32,380 bases of DNA from Pedobacter sp. (GTDB lineage Bacteria > Bacteroidota > Bacteroidia > Sphingobacteriales > Sphingobacteriaceae). The translations under genes and the position numbers were made by a program. Numbering within the stretch: position 1 is the stretch's first letter; each line of letters starts with the position of its first letter. Of this stretch, positions 23,305 to 32,161 are shown in pieces. The notes under the pieces were generated by a model that saw only the letters and a program-made list of their open reading frames with translations, had not been told where the DNA came from and searched no databases. The DNA lies in assembly GCA_014377665.1 (NCBI GenBank), contig JACMPF010000221.1:1-32380 (forward strand). The letters run 5' to 3'.

Positions 23305-25008
23305 ATGAAATTGACTAGAATAATATATACAACTGTTTTGTTATTAGCGGCCGTTTCTTTCGACTTGAAAGCTCAGGACACGAAAACAACGGAAAAGAAA
23401 ACTGAGGAAAAAGCTGTTACAGAAGAAATAGAGGTCGTAAGGCCTTACAAACCGATACTCGCAGAAGCTGTGAAACTTAGACGTAGCCCTGATTTGAACG
23501 ATGTTAAGACTTATAAAGCAAAGTTTAATTACAGTCTTACTGATCGTAAGCTTGAATTAAACTCTGATATTAATAAATTACAGGCTCAACAAGTAGCAGA
23601 TGAAAAACAGCATGAATTTATAAATAACTACGTTAAGGGTGGGTTCGGAAGTGCCAAAACTATTTTCGGGGAAGCTTACGTTAACATAGGTGACGATCCT
23701 GGTTTGCAAGCTGGCGCATTTTTTCAGCATTTCAGCCAGTCTGGAAAATTAAACAAACAACAATCGGATCAACAGAAGTTGGGAGCATTTGGACGAACAA
23801 CCGGTGATATGTATACCTTAAATGGCCGCATAAACTTTCAACGTAATGGATTATATTTTTACGGGCTTGACAAAAACAACCCAACATTCAATCCTAATCC
23901 ACAAAAACAAGTTTTAAATTTTGTAGAAGCAGAGGGTGAGATTGTGAACAAATTCACTGATGACCCAGACGCACTAAGTTACGCTGCTAAAGTTAATGGC
24001 TATGTGTGGAGTGATAAATACAATGCAACTGAAAATTCGATAGTTTTAAATGGCTATCTAAACAAGAGAATTAGTAGTTTCAACCTAGGGCTCTCTTCAT
24101 CGGCTGAATTTGGCAGCACAAAAGATTCATTAACTTCGGTTGGCAACAATCTCTTCAAACTAAACCCGTACATAAGGTTGCAGGCCAATGGTGTAAAAAT
24201 TAATGCCGGAATAAATTTTATTCAAGAATTTGGAGCATTTTCTTCAACGCGTATTTTCCCCGCAGTGACCGCGGATTTTACATTGATACCTGACTATTTA
24301 CAGATTTTTGGAGAGGTTAAAGGAGACGTGAATAGAAATTCCTTGAAGCAGTTTACTGATGAAAATCCATTTTTAAACAGTAACATCAATATCAGAAATA
24401 CAATTGAAAAATTAAGTATCAGTGGTGGTATTAAAGGAACTGGTGGGCCAGGCTTCGGCTATAAGGCTCGCTTCTATCACAAAAAAATTGAAGATATGCC
24501 ATTGTTTGTTAATAACTTTAATCAATTCAACAAGTTTGATGTTATTTACGATTTTGGTTCAATGAAATTAATTGGGCTAGAAGGGGAACTTTCCGTTCAA
24601 GTTAGTGACGCGCTAAAATGGACAGGTAAGGTTAATTTCGACGATTACAGTCCTGCTTCAGAAACGCAGAGTTGGTTCAAACCACTGCTAAGGATAAGTT
24701 CTGATTTGTGGCTTAATGTTACCAAGGAGCTTACATTGACCGGTTCAATCTTGATACAAGACGATAGCAAAGCGAAAGTATATAACTCAGCGCCAGCAAA
24801 TCCTTACTTTATTCCAGACCCTACGCAGGAACGTGTCGTTACAGTAAAAGGATTTGTTGATCTTGGGGCGGGTGCAAATTATAAAATCAACAATAAATTT
24901 TCTGCATTTGCAAATGTTAACAACCTATTGAACTCATCTTACAGTCGATATTTGTATTACGAAACCATAGGCCTAAATGTATTTGGAGGTATAAGTTATT
25001 CATTCTAA
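23305..25008 (+). CDS. Outer-membrane beta-barrel protein without plug (TonB-dependent-receptor-like)
   Basis: A 567-residue exported protein; signal peptide MKLTRIIYTTVLLLAAVSFDLKAQ. A Lys/Glu/Thr-rich linker (residues 25-41) leads to EIEVVRPYKPILAEAVKL, a short segment that could lie in the periplasm. From about residue 108 the sequence shows repeating amphipathic strands (YVKGGFGSAKTIFGEAYVNIG, KLGAFGRTTGDMYTLNGRINF) and ends GLNVFGGISYSF, the C-terminal strand with terminal Phe expected for BAM-inserted barrels. The last 60 residues resemble the end of TonB-dependent receptors (FVDLGAGANYKINNKFSAFANVNNLLN). No plug domain or TonB box is recognisable and the length is short for such a receptor. 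It lies between the TPR scaffold and the HU/SPOR gene. Confidence 0.82.
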   Translation: MKLTRIIYTTVLLLAAVSFDLKAQDTKTTEKKTEEKAVTEEIEVVRPYKPILAEAVKLRRSPDLNDVKTYKAKFNYSLTDRKLELNSDINKLQAQQVADEKQHEFINNYVKGGFGSAKTIFGEAYVNIGDDPGLQAGAFFQHFSQSGKLNKQQSDQQKLGAFGRTTGDMYTLNGRINFQRNGLYFYGLDKNNPTFNPNPQKQVLNFVEAEGEIVNKFTDDPDALSYAAKVNGYVWSDKYNATENSIVLNGYLNKRISSFNLGLSSSAEFGSTKDSLTSVGNNLFKLNPYIRLQANGVKINAGINFIQEFGAFSSTRIFPAVTADFTLIPDYLQIFGEVKGDVNRNSLKQFTDENPFLNSNINIRNTIEKLSISGGIKGTGGPGFGYKARFYHKKIEDMPLFVNNFNQFNKFDVIYDFGSMKLIGLEGELSVQVSDALKWTGKVNFDDYSPASETQSWFKPLLRISSDLWLNVTKELTLTGSILIQDDSKAKVYNSAPANPYFIPDPTQERVVTVKGFVDLGAGANYKINNKFSAFANVNNLLNSSYSRYLYYETIGLNVFGGISYSF

Positions 25009-25061
25009 TCGTTTTTTATTAATAGTTGGTTGATACGAAATTTAAATTTATTTTTACAAAA

Positions 25062-26135
25062 ATGGATATCTTATCACACCTGACAGATTTACTAAGAACT
25101 CACAAGGAAGTTGGAATTGAGGGGCTTGGTACGTTTTTTAAAAAGAAAATACCGGGGCGGTATGATGTTAAAAATCATCTATTCGTGCCTCCAAGATACA
25201 GTTTAGACTTCAGCGTAGAAATTAAAGAGACAGTAATCCTTAGTAAATATATCTCTGGTATAACAGATATCTCTACAGAGTCTGCTCAATATTACATTGG
25301 TCTTTTTGTTGATGATATCAATAGGCAAATTGCTATCTCGAATGAAGCTGATCTGGATTCTATGGGAAAGCTCAGGTACGTTGATGATAATTTAACCTTA
25401 GAAGAACAGGATGAAGTTAATCTCGGTTTCGAATTTTATGGACTCCCTGTAATAAGGGAGGACGAGTTTAGCGAAATTCAACAAATCACAACAAGGGAGC
25501 TTAGATCTGATGAAGGCCCATCCAATATATGGCATTTTGATAGAGAAGGATCGAGTCCTTCCACTATCAATGCTTTGAGTGATTCTCTAGAAGACGCAAA
25601 ATCTACCAGCCCTTTATGGATAAAAGCTTTAATAGTGATTATAGTTGTATTGGCTCTTGGTACTGTCGCTGCCTATTTCCTAAAGCCCAGCTTGTTTGGG
25701 ATAGAGAATGTCTCGCATTTACCAACAGTAGTAAAAGATGCAATAATTCCTTCTGTTTTACCGGTTAATATCGACACATCGTCAATTTCTGATTCAAATT
25801 CAAGCTTGAATTCAACAAAAACTATCGATAGTACTTCCAAAATACTACCAACAGCAAGTCAAGATCCACAGATTTCACACGACACGACTACATGGGAAAT
25901 TATCGGTGCTTCTTTGACAAAAAAAGAGGTTAGTTGGTACATAGAGGATATGAAGTCGAAAGGCTTTACAGCTAAGCCCGTACCCACTATGCCTGGAAAA
26001 AAAAGAATCAAAATGAGCATTGCTACTTTCGGCGATGAAGAAAGCGCCAGAGAAGGCCGCAAGTGGCTCATTAAAAAACTAAAAAATAAAGACCTATACA
26101 TTTTCCAGAATAAACACACATACAAACCTATATAA
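25062..26135 (+). CDS. HU-CCDC81 / SPOR domain membrane protein
   Basis: A 357-residue single-pass inner-membrane protein. I start at ATG 25062 (MDILSHLTDLLRTHKEV); an upstream TTG frame adds a poor N-terminus. Residues 1-135 look like the tandem HU-CCDC81 prokaryotic domains, with VGIEGLGTFFKKKIPGRYD corresponding to the HU-like core and a second copy ending near ADLDSMGKLRYVDDN. A polar linker leads to a membrane helix at about 187-209 (IKALIVIIVVLALGTVAAYFL), a Ser/Thr-rich spacer, and a SPOR-like domain at about 280-352 (EIIGASLTKKEVSWYIEDM, MSIATFGDEESAREGRKWL). SPOR domains bind denuded peptidoglycan. The HU-like part would be in the cytoplasm, where it could touch DNA or act as a protein-binding module. 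It ends 2 bases before exbB. Confidence 0.85.
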   Translation: MDILSHLTDLLRTHKEVGIEGLGTFFKKKIPGRYDVKNHLFVPPRYSLDFSVEIKETVILSKYISGITDISTESAQYYIGLFVDDINRQIAISNEADLDSMGKLRYVDDNLTLEEQDEVNLGFEFYGLPVIREDEFSEIQQITTRELRSDEGPSNIWHFDREGSSPSTINALSDSLEDAKSTSPLWIKALIVIIVVLALGTVAAYFLKPSLFGIENVSHLPTVVKDAIIPSVLPVNIDTSSISDSNSSLNSTKTIDSTSKILPTASQDPQISHDTTTWEIIGASLTKKEVSWYIEDMKSKGFTAKPVPTMPGKKRIKMSIATFGDEESAREGRKWLIKKLKNKDLYIFQNKHTYKPI

Positions 26136-26137
26136 AC

Positions 26138-26848
26138 ATGATCACTCTATTACAAAGCGTTACTGATACGGCAAACCAACTTGTTGACACAGCCAATAAC
26201 CTAGCGCAACCGATAACTCAAGCACCCGAAGAACTACATTTCATAGATTTACTATTTAAAGGTGGATGGGTTATGGTTCCCCTGGCACTATTAGCGTTCG
26301 CAGGCCTTATCATATTTGTGGAGCGTTACATAACTATCAGAAAAGCATCCAAAACGGAGTCTAACCTGATGCTTCAAATTAAACAGTACATCCATGATGG
26401 TAGACTAGATAATGCGATTGCATTATGCAAAAATAACAATTCTCCGCTGTCAAGAATGTTAGAGAAAGGTTTGAAACGTATTGGACGCCCCATTAAGGAT
26501 ATAGAGGCAGCTATTGAGAACATTGGGAAGTTGGAGGTCTCTAAATTGGAAAAAAATATAGGCATACTTGGTATTATTGCTGGAATTGCCCCAATGCTTG
26601 GATTCGTCGGAACAATTATCGGTGTAATTACAATCTTCCATGACGTATCTATAAAAGGGGCAATTGAAATTGGTACAATCTCTGGGGGTTTATATACTAA
26701 AATGATCACCTCAGCAACGGGTTTGATAGTAGGTATCATTGCCTATGTGCTGTATCATATACTAAATGCAATGGTGGAACGTATTATTTTAAGAATGGAG
26801 ACAGATTCAATTGAATTTATAGATTTACTTGAGGAGCCAGGAAAATAA
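26138..26848 (+). CDS. exbB: MotA/TolQ/ExbB proton channel family protein
   Basis: Inner-membrane stator that, with ExbD, uses the proton gradient to drive a TonB- or TolA-like transducer. The 236 residues have a periplasmic N-terminus, a first helix near 41-62 (GGWVMVPLALLAFAGLIIFVERY), a cytoplasmic domain, and two C-terminal helices: GILGIIAGIAPMLGFVGTIIGVITIF, and SATGLIVGIIAYVLYHILNAM near the end. The GxxxMLGFVGTxxG pattern and the threonine-bearing helices of the family are present. It cannot be placed as ExbB or TolQ from sequence alone. Its stop overlaps the exbD start by one base (TAATG). Confidence 0.9.
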   Translation: MITLLQSVTDTANQLVDTANNLAQPITQAPEELHFIDLLFKGGWVMVPLALLAFAGLIIFVERYITIRKASKTESNLMLQIKQYIHDGRLDNAIALCKNNNSPLSRMLEKGLKRIGRPIKDIEAAIENIGKLEVSKLEKNIGILGIIAGIAPMLGFVGTIIGVITIFHDVSIKGAIEIGTISGGLYTKMITSATGLIVGIIAYVLYHILNAMVERIILRMETDSIEFIDLLEEPGK

Positions 26849-27255
26849 TGAATTTACGTAAACGACAAAAAGGCACTGTGGAGGTCCATACCTCTGCATT
26901 GAATGACATCATGTTTTTTTTGATGTTGTTTTTCCTATTGGCATCTGCTGTGGTTAATCCTAAAGTTGTGAAATTGCTCCTACCAAGATCTGAATCTGGG
27001 CAGCAGTCATCACCACAGAAAACCGTAGCTATATCCATTGATAAAAACTTAAATTATTTTATTGACAAGCAGCCCACTACTATCGAAAACCTACAAGCTA
27101 CGCTAGAGGCCTATAAAGCGTCAGCTCCAGATCTTTCTGTGGTACTTTATGCAGATGGTGAAGTTTCAATTCAAAATACAATTGTAGTATACGATGTCGC
27201 GAATAAACTAGGATTAAAACTTGTGCTGGCAGTCGAACCTGAACGAAAAAAATAA
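26848..27255 (+). CDS. exbD: ExbD/TolR family biopolymer transport protein
   Basis: Single-pass partner of ExbB. The 135 residues begin MNLRKRQKGTVEVHTSALNDIMFF; D20 in the membrane helix (NDIMFFLMLFFLLASAVV) is the conserved proton-carrying aspartate. A periplasmic domain follows (VAISIDKNLNYFIDKQPTTIENL...VVLYADGEVSIQNTIVVYDVANKLGLKLVLAV) with the family's alpha/beta pattern. Start and stop each overlap the neighbouring genes by one base, so exbB, exbD and the next gene are translationally coupled and probably made in fixed ratio. Confidence 0.92.
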   Translation: MNLRKRQKGTVEVHTSALNDIMFFLMLFFLLASAVVNPKVVKLLLPRSESGQQSSPQKTVAISIDKNLNYFIDKQPTTIENLQATLEAYKASAPDLSVVLYADGEVSIQNTIVVYDVANKLGLKLVLAVEPERKK

Positions 27256-28067
27256 TGACCTATCCAAAAGAAGAAAACAATTATCCTAAGGCCATCGCAA
27301 TATCTACAGGTATCATGGGTGCTTTATTGGTATTGAGCTTTTTTATCGTAATTGGAAGCTTTGACCCTGTTGATACGGGCATGGGAGGAATGGTTGTAAA
27401 CTACGGCACTTCTCCCGAAGGCATGGGAACAGACATCACTAGTATAGAGGAGCCTTCAGCTGATCCTAACGCTAATAATCAAACACCTGATAAATTGGTT
27501 CCTACTGAGCCAACTAAGGAACAACCTACTAAACAGTCTAGCGATAAGGACATAGTGACTCAAAACACCGAGGATGCTGTAAAGGTAAACAGCAAGACTA
27601 ACAGCAAGAGCACTAATCCAACGGCTACTACAAACGATAAGCCATCTAAGCCTGTCATAAATCAAAATGCCTTGTATAAAGGGAAAACTAATAAAGGAAC
27701 CGGAGGTGGTGACGGTACTACAGCAACCCCAGGGAATCAGGGAGACAAAGACGGAGATCCATTAGCTAATAATTATGGTGAAGGAGGCTCAGGTTTTGGC
27801 GAAACTCCAATCGCACTTAGGAAATTTACTAATCTCGTTACTCCACAAGATGATGGACAAAAGACTGGTAAAATTGCAGTAAGAATCAGAATTGATAAAA
27901 GTGGAACAGTGATTAATGCCACGCCAGGAGTTAAGGGAACTACCCTTAATGATCGCGAATTATGGCAGAAATGTAAGGATGCCTTGATGGGCGCCAGACT
28001 GTCACCATCAGATTCCGCCCCCGATATACAAATTGGAGTGGTAGTATTTAATTTCAAAGTGAAATAA
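27255..28067 (+). CDS. TonB/TolA-like energy transducer
   Basis: A 270-residue protein with a cytoplasmic N-terminus of about 12 residues, one membrane helix (AIAISTGIMGALLVLSFFIVI, about 13-35), a long polar linker rich in Pro, Thr, Lys and Asn (residues about 65-150), a Gly-rich stretch (GTGGGDGTTATPGNQGD), and a C-terminal domain GKIAVRIRIDKSGTVINATPGV...IQIGVVVFNFKV. The C-terminal domain fits the TonB/TolA fold, but the YPGG-type motif common in Bacteroidota TonB proteins is absent, so it looks more TolA-like. Coupled to exbD by a one-base overlap. I infer it transmits force from ExbB/ExbD to the outer-membrane components encoded upstream. Confidence 0.82.
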   Translation: MTYPKEENNYPKAIAISTGIMGALLVLSFFIVIGSFDPVDTGMGGMVVNYGTSPEGMGTDITSIEEPSADPNANNQTPDKLVPTEPTKEQPTKQSSDKDIVTQNTEDAVKVNSKTNSKSTNPTATTNDKPSKPVINQNALYKGKTNKGTGGGDGTTATPGNQGDKDGDPLANNYGEGGSGFGETPIALRKFTNLVTPQDDGQKTGKIAVRIRIDKSGTVINATPGVKGTTLNDRELWQKCKDALMGARLSPSDSAPDIQIGVVVFNFKVK

Positions 28068-28096
28068 ACTTTCTCAGACTATTAAGTTTTTAGGTA

Positions 28097-29383
28097 ATGG
28101 ATTATGAACAGACACTGGATTATTTATATTCTAGGTTACCGATGTTTACTCGCGTAGGAGCTATAGCTTTTAAAAAGGATCTTCACAACACAATCGCTTT
28201 ATGTGAATATTTAGATAACCCGCAAAATAGGTTTAAATCTATACACGTAGGAGGTACAAATGGCAAGGGATCTACTTCTCATATGCTTGCATCGATATTG
28301 CAAGAAGCAGGTTACAAAACAGGGCTGTATACTTCGCCTCATCTGGTTGATTTTCGAGAGCGAATTCGCATTAATGGGGAAATGATAAGTAAGGAATTTG
28401 TTATAGATTTCACCGAGCAAACACAGCAAATTCTAGATGAAATTAGCCCATCATTTTTTGAAGTAACGGTGGCAATGGCTTTCTCCTATTTTGCGAAAAA
28501 TTCTGTAGATATAGCTGTCATCGAAGTTGGCCTTGGCGGTAGGCTCGATTCAACAAATATTATTACTCCAGAGTTGTCCGTTATCACTAATATAAGTCTC
28601 GACCATACCTATCTTCTTGGCAACACCTTAAAAGAAATAGCTTTTGAAAAAGCAGGCATAATAAAAGAGGAAGTACCAGTGATAATTGGTGAATTTGATA
28701 TGGAAACAGCAGATGTTTTCAAAGAAAAAGCAAACATCAGTAATGCTGTAATTATATTTGCCGATCAGGTATTGAACATTTCTCAGGCAAAGTTTGATAC
28801 GGATACACTTTCTTTTTCAGTATATCGTGACAGAAAGCTAATCTATGAAAATCTAGAAATGGATTTAACTGGTTCTTATCAGTTGAAGAATGTTTTATCT
28901 GTACTAGAAACAGTGGAAGTCCTCCAAAAAATCGGTTATGAGATTACAGATAGTCATGTTTACTCAGGTTTAAAAAATGTTAAAAAGCTTACAGGCCTAA
29001 AGGGTCGATGGCACATATTGGACCATAACCCATTAATCGTTTGTGACACAGGGCATAACGAAGCAGGTATAAAAGAAGTTGTAAATAACCTATTAGGGTT
29101 AAAATATAAACAACTACATATTGTAATTGGGATGGTTAAAGACAAAGACATTCCATCAGTGCTCGCCAAACTGCCTATCCATGCAACATACTATTTCTGT
29201 AGTCCTAATCTTGAGAGGGCACTATCTGCAGACGAGCTTAGATCCCAGGCAGCATTGCTAAAGCTAGCTGGTAAAAGCTTCTTGACTGTAACTGAAGCAT
29301 TCAGCGAAGCTAAAAGGAACGCATCTAAAGATGATGTAATTTTTGTTGGGGGAAGTACCTTCGTTGTAGCCGAAGTTTTATAA
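28097..29383 (+). CDS. folC: Bifunctional dihydrofolate synthase / folylpolyglutamate synthase
   Basis: Adds glutamate to dihydropteroate and to reduced folates. The 428 residues carry the ATP-binding loop VGGTNGKGST (residues 51-60) with the following folate loop LYTSPHLVDFRERIRINGE, then FFEVTVAMAFSYFA, VIEVGLGGRLDSTN, NISLDHTYLLGNT, EKAGIIKEEVPV, and in the second domain LKGRWHILDHNPLIVCDTGHNEAG and VIGMVKDKD. It begins 29 bases after the transducer gene, so it may be carried on the envelope transcript, an arrangement I recall as common in Bacteroidota but functionally unexplained. Confidence 0.96.
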   Translation: MDYEQTLDYLYSRLPMFTRVGAIAFKKDLHNTIALCEYLDNPQNRFKSIHVGGTNGKGSTSHMLASILQEAGYKTGLYTSPHLVDFRERIRINGEMISKEFVIDFTEQTQQILDEISPSFFEVTVAMAFSYFAKNSVDIAVIEVGLGGRLDSTNIITPELSVITNISLDHTYLLGNTLKEIAFEKAGIIKEEVPVIIGEFDMETADVFKEKANISNAVIIFADQVLNISQAKFDTDTLSFSVYRDRKLIYENLEMDLTGSYQLKNVLSVLETVEVLQKIGYEITDSHVYSGLKNVKKLTGLKGRWHILDHNPLIVCDTGHNEAGIKEVVNNLLGLKYKQLHIVIGMVKDKDIPSVLAKLPIHATYYFCSPNLERALSADELRSQAALLKLAGKSFLTVTEAFSEAKRNASKDDVIFVGGSTFVVAEVL

Positions 29384-29405
29384 AATCTTTACATAATATT
29401 AAACG

Positions 29406-29446
29406 ATTCTAATTTTGATCTAATTACCTTTAAAAATAATTAGAAT
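29406..29446 (+). promoter_or_regulatory. Inverted repeat overlapping a -7 box ahead of pafA
   Basis: ATTCTAATT (29406-29414) and AATTAGAAT (29438-29446) are perfect 9-bp inverted arms, 23 bases apart. TAATTTTG at 29410-29417 inside the left arm is an exact TAnnTTTG -7 element, 42 bases before the pafA start. The arms could be an operator or an RNA hairpin in the 5' leader; there is no T run after the right arm, so it does not look like a terminator for folC. Confidence 0.4.
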
Positions 29447-29459
29447 AAATTTTACATAG

Positions 29460-31130
29460 ATGATAAACAAAGCTTTTAAACTCTTTGCCTTGGTTTGCCT
29501 GATAAGTTTGACAACCGTAGCACAAACTAAGAAATCAAAACCTGTACAAAATTCAATTTATCCAGTTCAAGTTAGTCGCCCTAAGTTGGTTGTCGGAATG
29601 GTCATCGATCAAATGCGTTGGGACTATCTCTACCGTTACTACAATAGATATTCAGCCGGCGGATTTAAGAGATTGATAAATGAAGGTTTTTCTGCTGAAA
29701 ATACTTTGATCCCATATACACCCACTTATACGGGATGTGGTCATGCTAGCATATACACCGGGTCGGTACCTGCTATAAACGGTATTGTTGGCAACGATTG
29801 GTATGATCGGAGTATTAACAGGAATATGTATTGCGCAGAGGATACCACCGTCTCAACGGTTGGGAGCAATACCTCAGCTGGGAATATGTCTCCCAAAAAC
29901 CTTTTAGTAACTACCATAACAGATGAACTTCGCTTGGCAACAAATTTTCAAAGCAAAGTTATAGGCATTTCGCTCAAAGATCGTGGATCAATAATGCCTG
30001 TTGGCCATTCGGCTAATGCTGCATACTGGTATGATGGTGGAACTGGAGACTGGATCACAAGCACCCACTACATGTCGAAGCTCCCGACCTGGTTGGAAGA
30101 CTATAACAAAATAAAATTAGCTAATAAATTTTACGATAAAAACTGGAATACGCTATATCCAATAGATTCTTACATCCAAAGTACTACTGATAATAAACCA
30201 TACGAAGGTAAGGCGAGAGGTGAGGAAACACCTACATTTCCTCACCCTTTAAAACTATACATTGGCAAGAACTACGACATAATAAGGAGCACCCCATATG
30301 GCAACACGATGACCCTAGACCTTGCCAAACTGGCAATTCTATCAGAGAATCTCGGTAAGGGGCCTGCGACCGATTTTTTGGCGGTAAGTTGTTCTTCTAC
30401 TGATTACGTGGGCCACCAATATGGACCAAATTCAATAGAAGCTGAAGATACTTACCTGAGGTTGGATAAAGATCTGGAGGAATTTTTAAATTACTTAGAT
30501 AAAACCATAGGTAAAGGGAATTATCTTTTCTTTCTATCTGCGGACCATGGAGCTGCGCACGTTCCGGGCTTTATGGAAGAAAATAAACTTCCAGGTGGTT
30601 TGTTTAATGATTCTCAGGTTGTGAAATACTTGAATACTGAAATAGAAAACAAGTTTAAAGTTAAAAAAGCAATTATTACATCAAGCAACAGTCAATTCTA
30701 TTTTGACCATAAAGCAATTAACGATGCAAATGCTGATATCGACGTCATCAAAAAAATTGCGATAGAAGCTTTAAAACAGCAAGATCAAGTACTGGACGCT
30801 GTAGATTTAAGTAATCTATCAACGGAGACTTTGCCAGAACAAATTAAAAAAATGATCACTAACGGTTATAATCCTCGAAGAAGTGGAGACATCTATTATA
30901 TTTTAAAGTCTAACTACTTCGGAGGAGGAAAAACTGGCACCACACATGGTTCATGGAATCCATATGATTCTCACATCCCTTGTGTATTCATGGGATGGCA
31001 TGTTAAGCCTGGTAAAACTAACAAAACCCATTACATGACTGATATCGCCGCAACTTTAGCAGCAATGCTTCATATTCAGATGCCTAGTGGCTGTATTGGG
31101 GAACCAATAACTGAACTAATTGATCAATAA
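29460..31130 (+). CDS. pafA: PafA-type alkaline phosphatase, exported
   Basis: Phosphate monoesterase of the alkaline phosphatase superfamily, close in motif layout to the phosphate-irrepressible PafA of Elizabethkingia. The 556 residues start with signal peptide MINKAFKLFALVCLISLTTVAQ. Active-site residues line up with constant offset: D50 (VIDQMRWDY) as metal ligand, T91 (PTYTGCGH) as nucleophile, N112 (GNDWYD), and K173/R175 (LKDRGS), matching T79, N100, K162 and R164 of PafA. Further metal-binding motifs are CSSTDYVGHQYGP, SADHGAAH and GTTHGSWNPYD. It probably works in the periplasm to release phosphate. A separate promoter with an inverted repeat lies upstream, so it need not belong to the folC transcript. 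Confidence 0.92.
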   Translation: MINKAFKLFALVCLISLTTVAQTKKSKPVQNSIYPVQVSRPKLVVGMVIDQMRWDYLYRYYNRYSAGGFKRLINEGFSAENTLIPYTPTYTGCGHASIYTGSVPAINGIVGNDWYDRSINRNMYCAEDTTVSTVGSNTSAGNMSPKNLLVTTITDELRLATNFQSKVIGISLKDRGSIMPVGHSANAAYWYDGGTGDWITSTHYMSKLPTWLEDYNKIKLANKFYDKNWNTLYPIDSYIQSTTDNKPYEGKARGEETPTFPHPLKLYIGKNYDIIRSTPYGNTMTLDLAKLAILSENLGKGPATDFLAVSCSSTDYVGHQYGPNSIEAEDTYLRLDKDLEEFLNYLDKTIGKGNYLFFLSADHGAAHVPGFMEENKLPGGLFNDSQVVKYLNTEIENKFKVKKAIITSSNSQFYFDHKAINDANADIDVIKKIAIEALKQQDQVLDAVDLSNLSTETLPEQIKKMITNGYNPRRSGDIYYILKSNYFGGGKTGTTHGSWNPYDSHIPCVFMGWHVKPGKTNKTHYMTDIAATLAAMLHIQMPSGCIGEPITELIDQ

Positions 31131-31157
31131 AGAAACTTACATATTAAAAAGAACAAC

Positions 31158-32138
31158 TTAACCGTGTATCCAACTGAATTTATAATCCATAGTTGGATTG
31201 TTCATGCGTTCAGCTACCCGAATTAACCTGTTAGGGAGTTTCATAATGTAGTCGCGAGCCTTCTCTCCGGTCTCATTTAAGTCGCGCATGCTATCAAGCT
31301 TCCACTCCTCTATCAACTGTTGCATAATTTCAACATAATCTATTGCGGTATATACTCCCAAGCGCTGTGCAGCATCTGTAAAATGACCAAAAGTCTGCCC
31401 TATTTTCATACCCATTTCTCTGAGGAAATGTGCGGGCATAACAATTTTCTTTCTCATCATGTCTTCAAAAGCGATCATTGCCTCGTTAGGGTCAACTTCA
31501 AAGATCTTAGACATAAAATCCTTATAAGCCTTTGCGTGCCTAGCTTCATCCGATGCAATTACACCGCACATTTTTGAAAGTAGAGTATCACCATCCTTCT
31601 TAGCTAATGAAGCGACCCTTCTATGAGAAACATTAGTAGCTAGCTCTTGAAAAGAGGTGTATATAAAATTCCTGTAAGGATCATGTCCAGTACCGATATC
31701 GAAACCATCTGCAATAAGATATTGTGTAGAAATCTCCATTTGTCTCATATCAACACGTCCTGAAAGGTACAGATACTTATTAAGCAAATCACCATGTCGG
31801 TTTTCTTCTGCGGTCCAATGACGAACCCATTTCATCCAACCACCTTCTTCATTTCTAGTGATGCCATCAACCATCGATAACCATGATTCATAGGTAGGCA
31901 AAGCTTCTTCTGTTATGGTATCGCCTATTAGAACTGCTACTAGATCATAAGATAAATCTTTTGCGTTTTCCCGTAGGATTTTAATATCCTGATAAAATGT
32001 TTCACTAGTAGAATCAGGCAAGAAGTCAGAGGGCTGCCAATTGGTATCAATTGGTTTTAGGTAAGTTCCCATCATATCTAACATATAAGTTTCGATGTGT
32101 AGCATTACTTCCCTTCTTTTCTCTGCAAAAAAATTCAT
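31158..32138 (-). CDS. Acyl-ACP desaturase, plant stearoyl-ACP desaturase type
   Basis: Soluble di-iron enzyme that puts a double bond into acyl chains carried on acyl carrier protein, adjusting membrane fluidity. I start at ATG 32138 (MNFFAEKRREVMLHIETYM), giving 326 residues; the open frame continues upstream across the predicted promoter. The iron-binding helices are ITEEALPTY near 76-84, WTAEENRHGDLLNKYLYLSG with E112 and H115, and the later ASDEARHAKAYKDFM. These match plant acyl-ACP desaturases closely. It is convergent with pafA (27 bases between stops) and is the last gene before the rRNA operon terminator. Confidence 0.93.
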   Translation of the reverse strand: MNFFAEKRREVMLHIETYMLDMMGTYLKPIDTNWQPSDFLPDSTSETFYQDIKILRENAKDLSYDLVAVLIGDTITEEALPTYESWLSMVDGITRNEEGGWMKWVRHWTAEENRHGDLLNKYLYLSGRVDMRQMEISTQYLIADGFDIGTGHDPYRNFIYTSFQELATNVSHRRVASLAKKDGDTLLSKMCGVIASDEARHAKAYKDFMSKIFEVDPNEAMIAFEDMMRKKIVMPAHFLREMGMKIGQTFGHFTDAAQRLGVYTAIDYVEIMQQLIEEWKLDSMRDLNETGEKARDYIMKLPNRLIRVAERMNNPTMDYKFSWIHG

Positions 32139-32161
32139 TGGCGTATCGTTTAAATTTGTAT

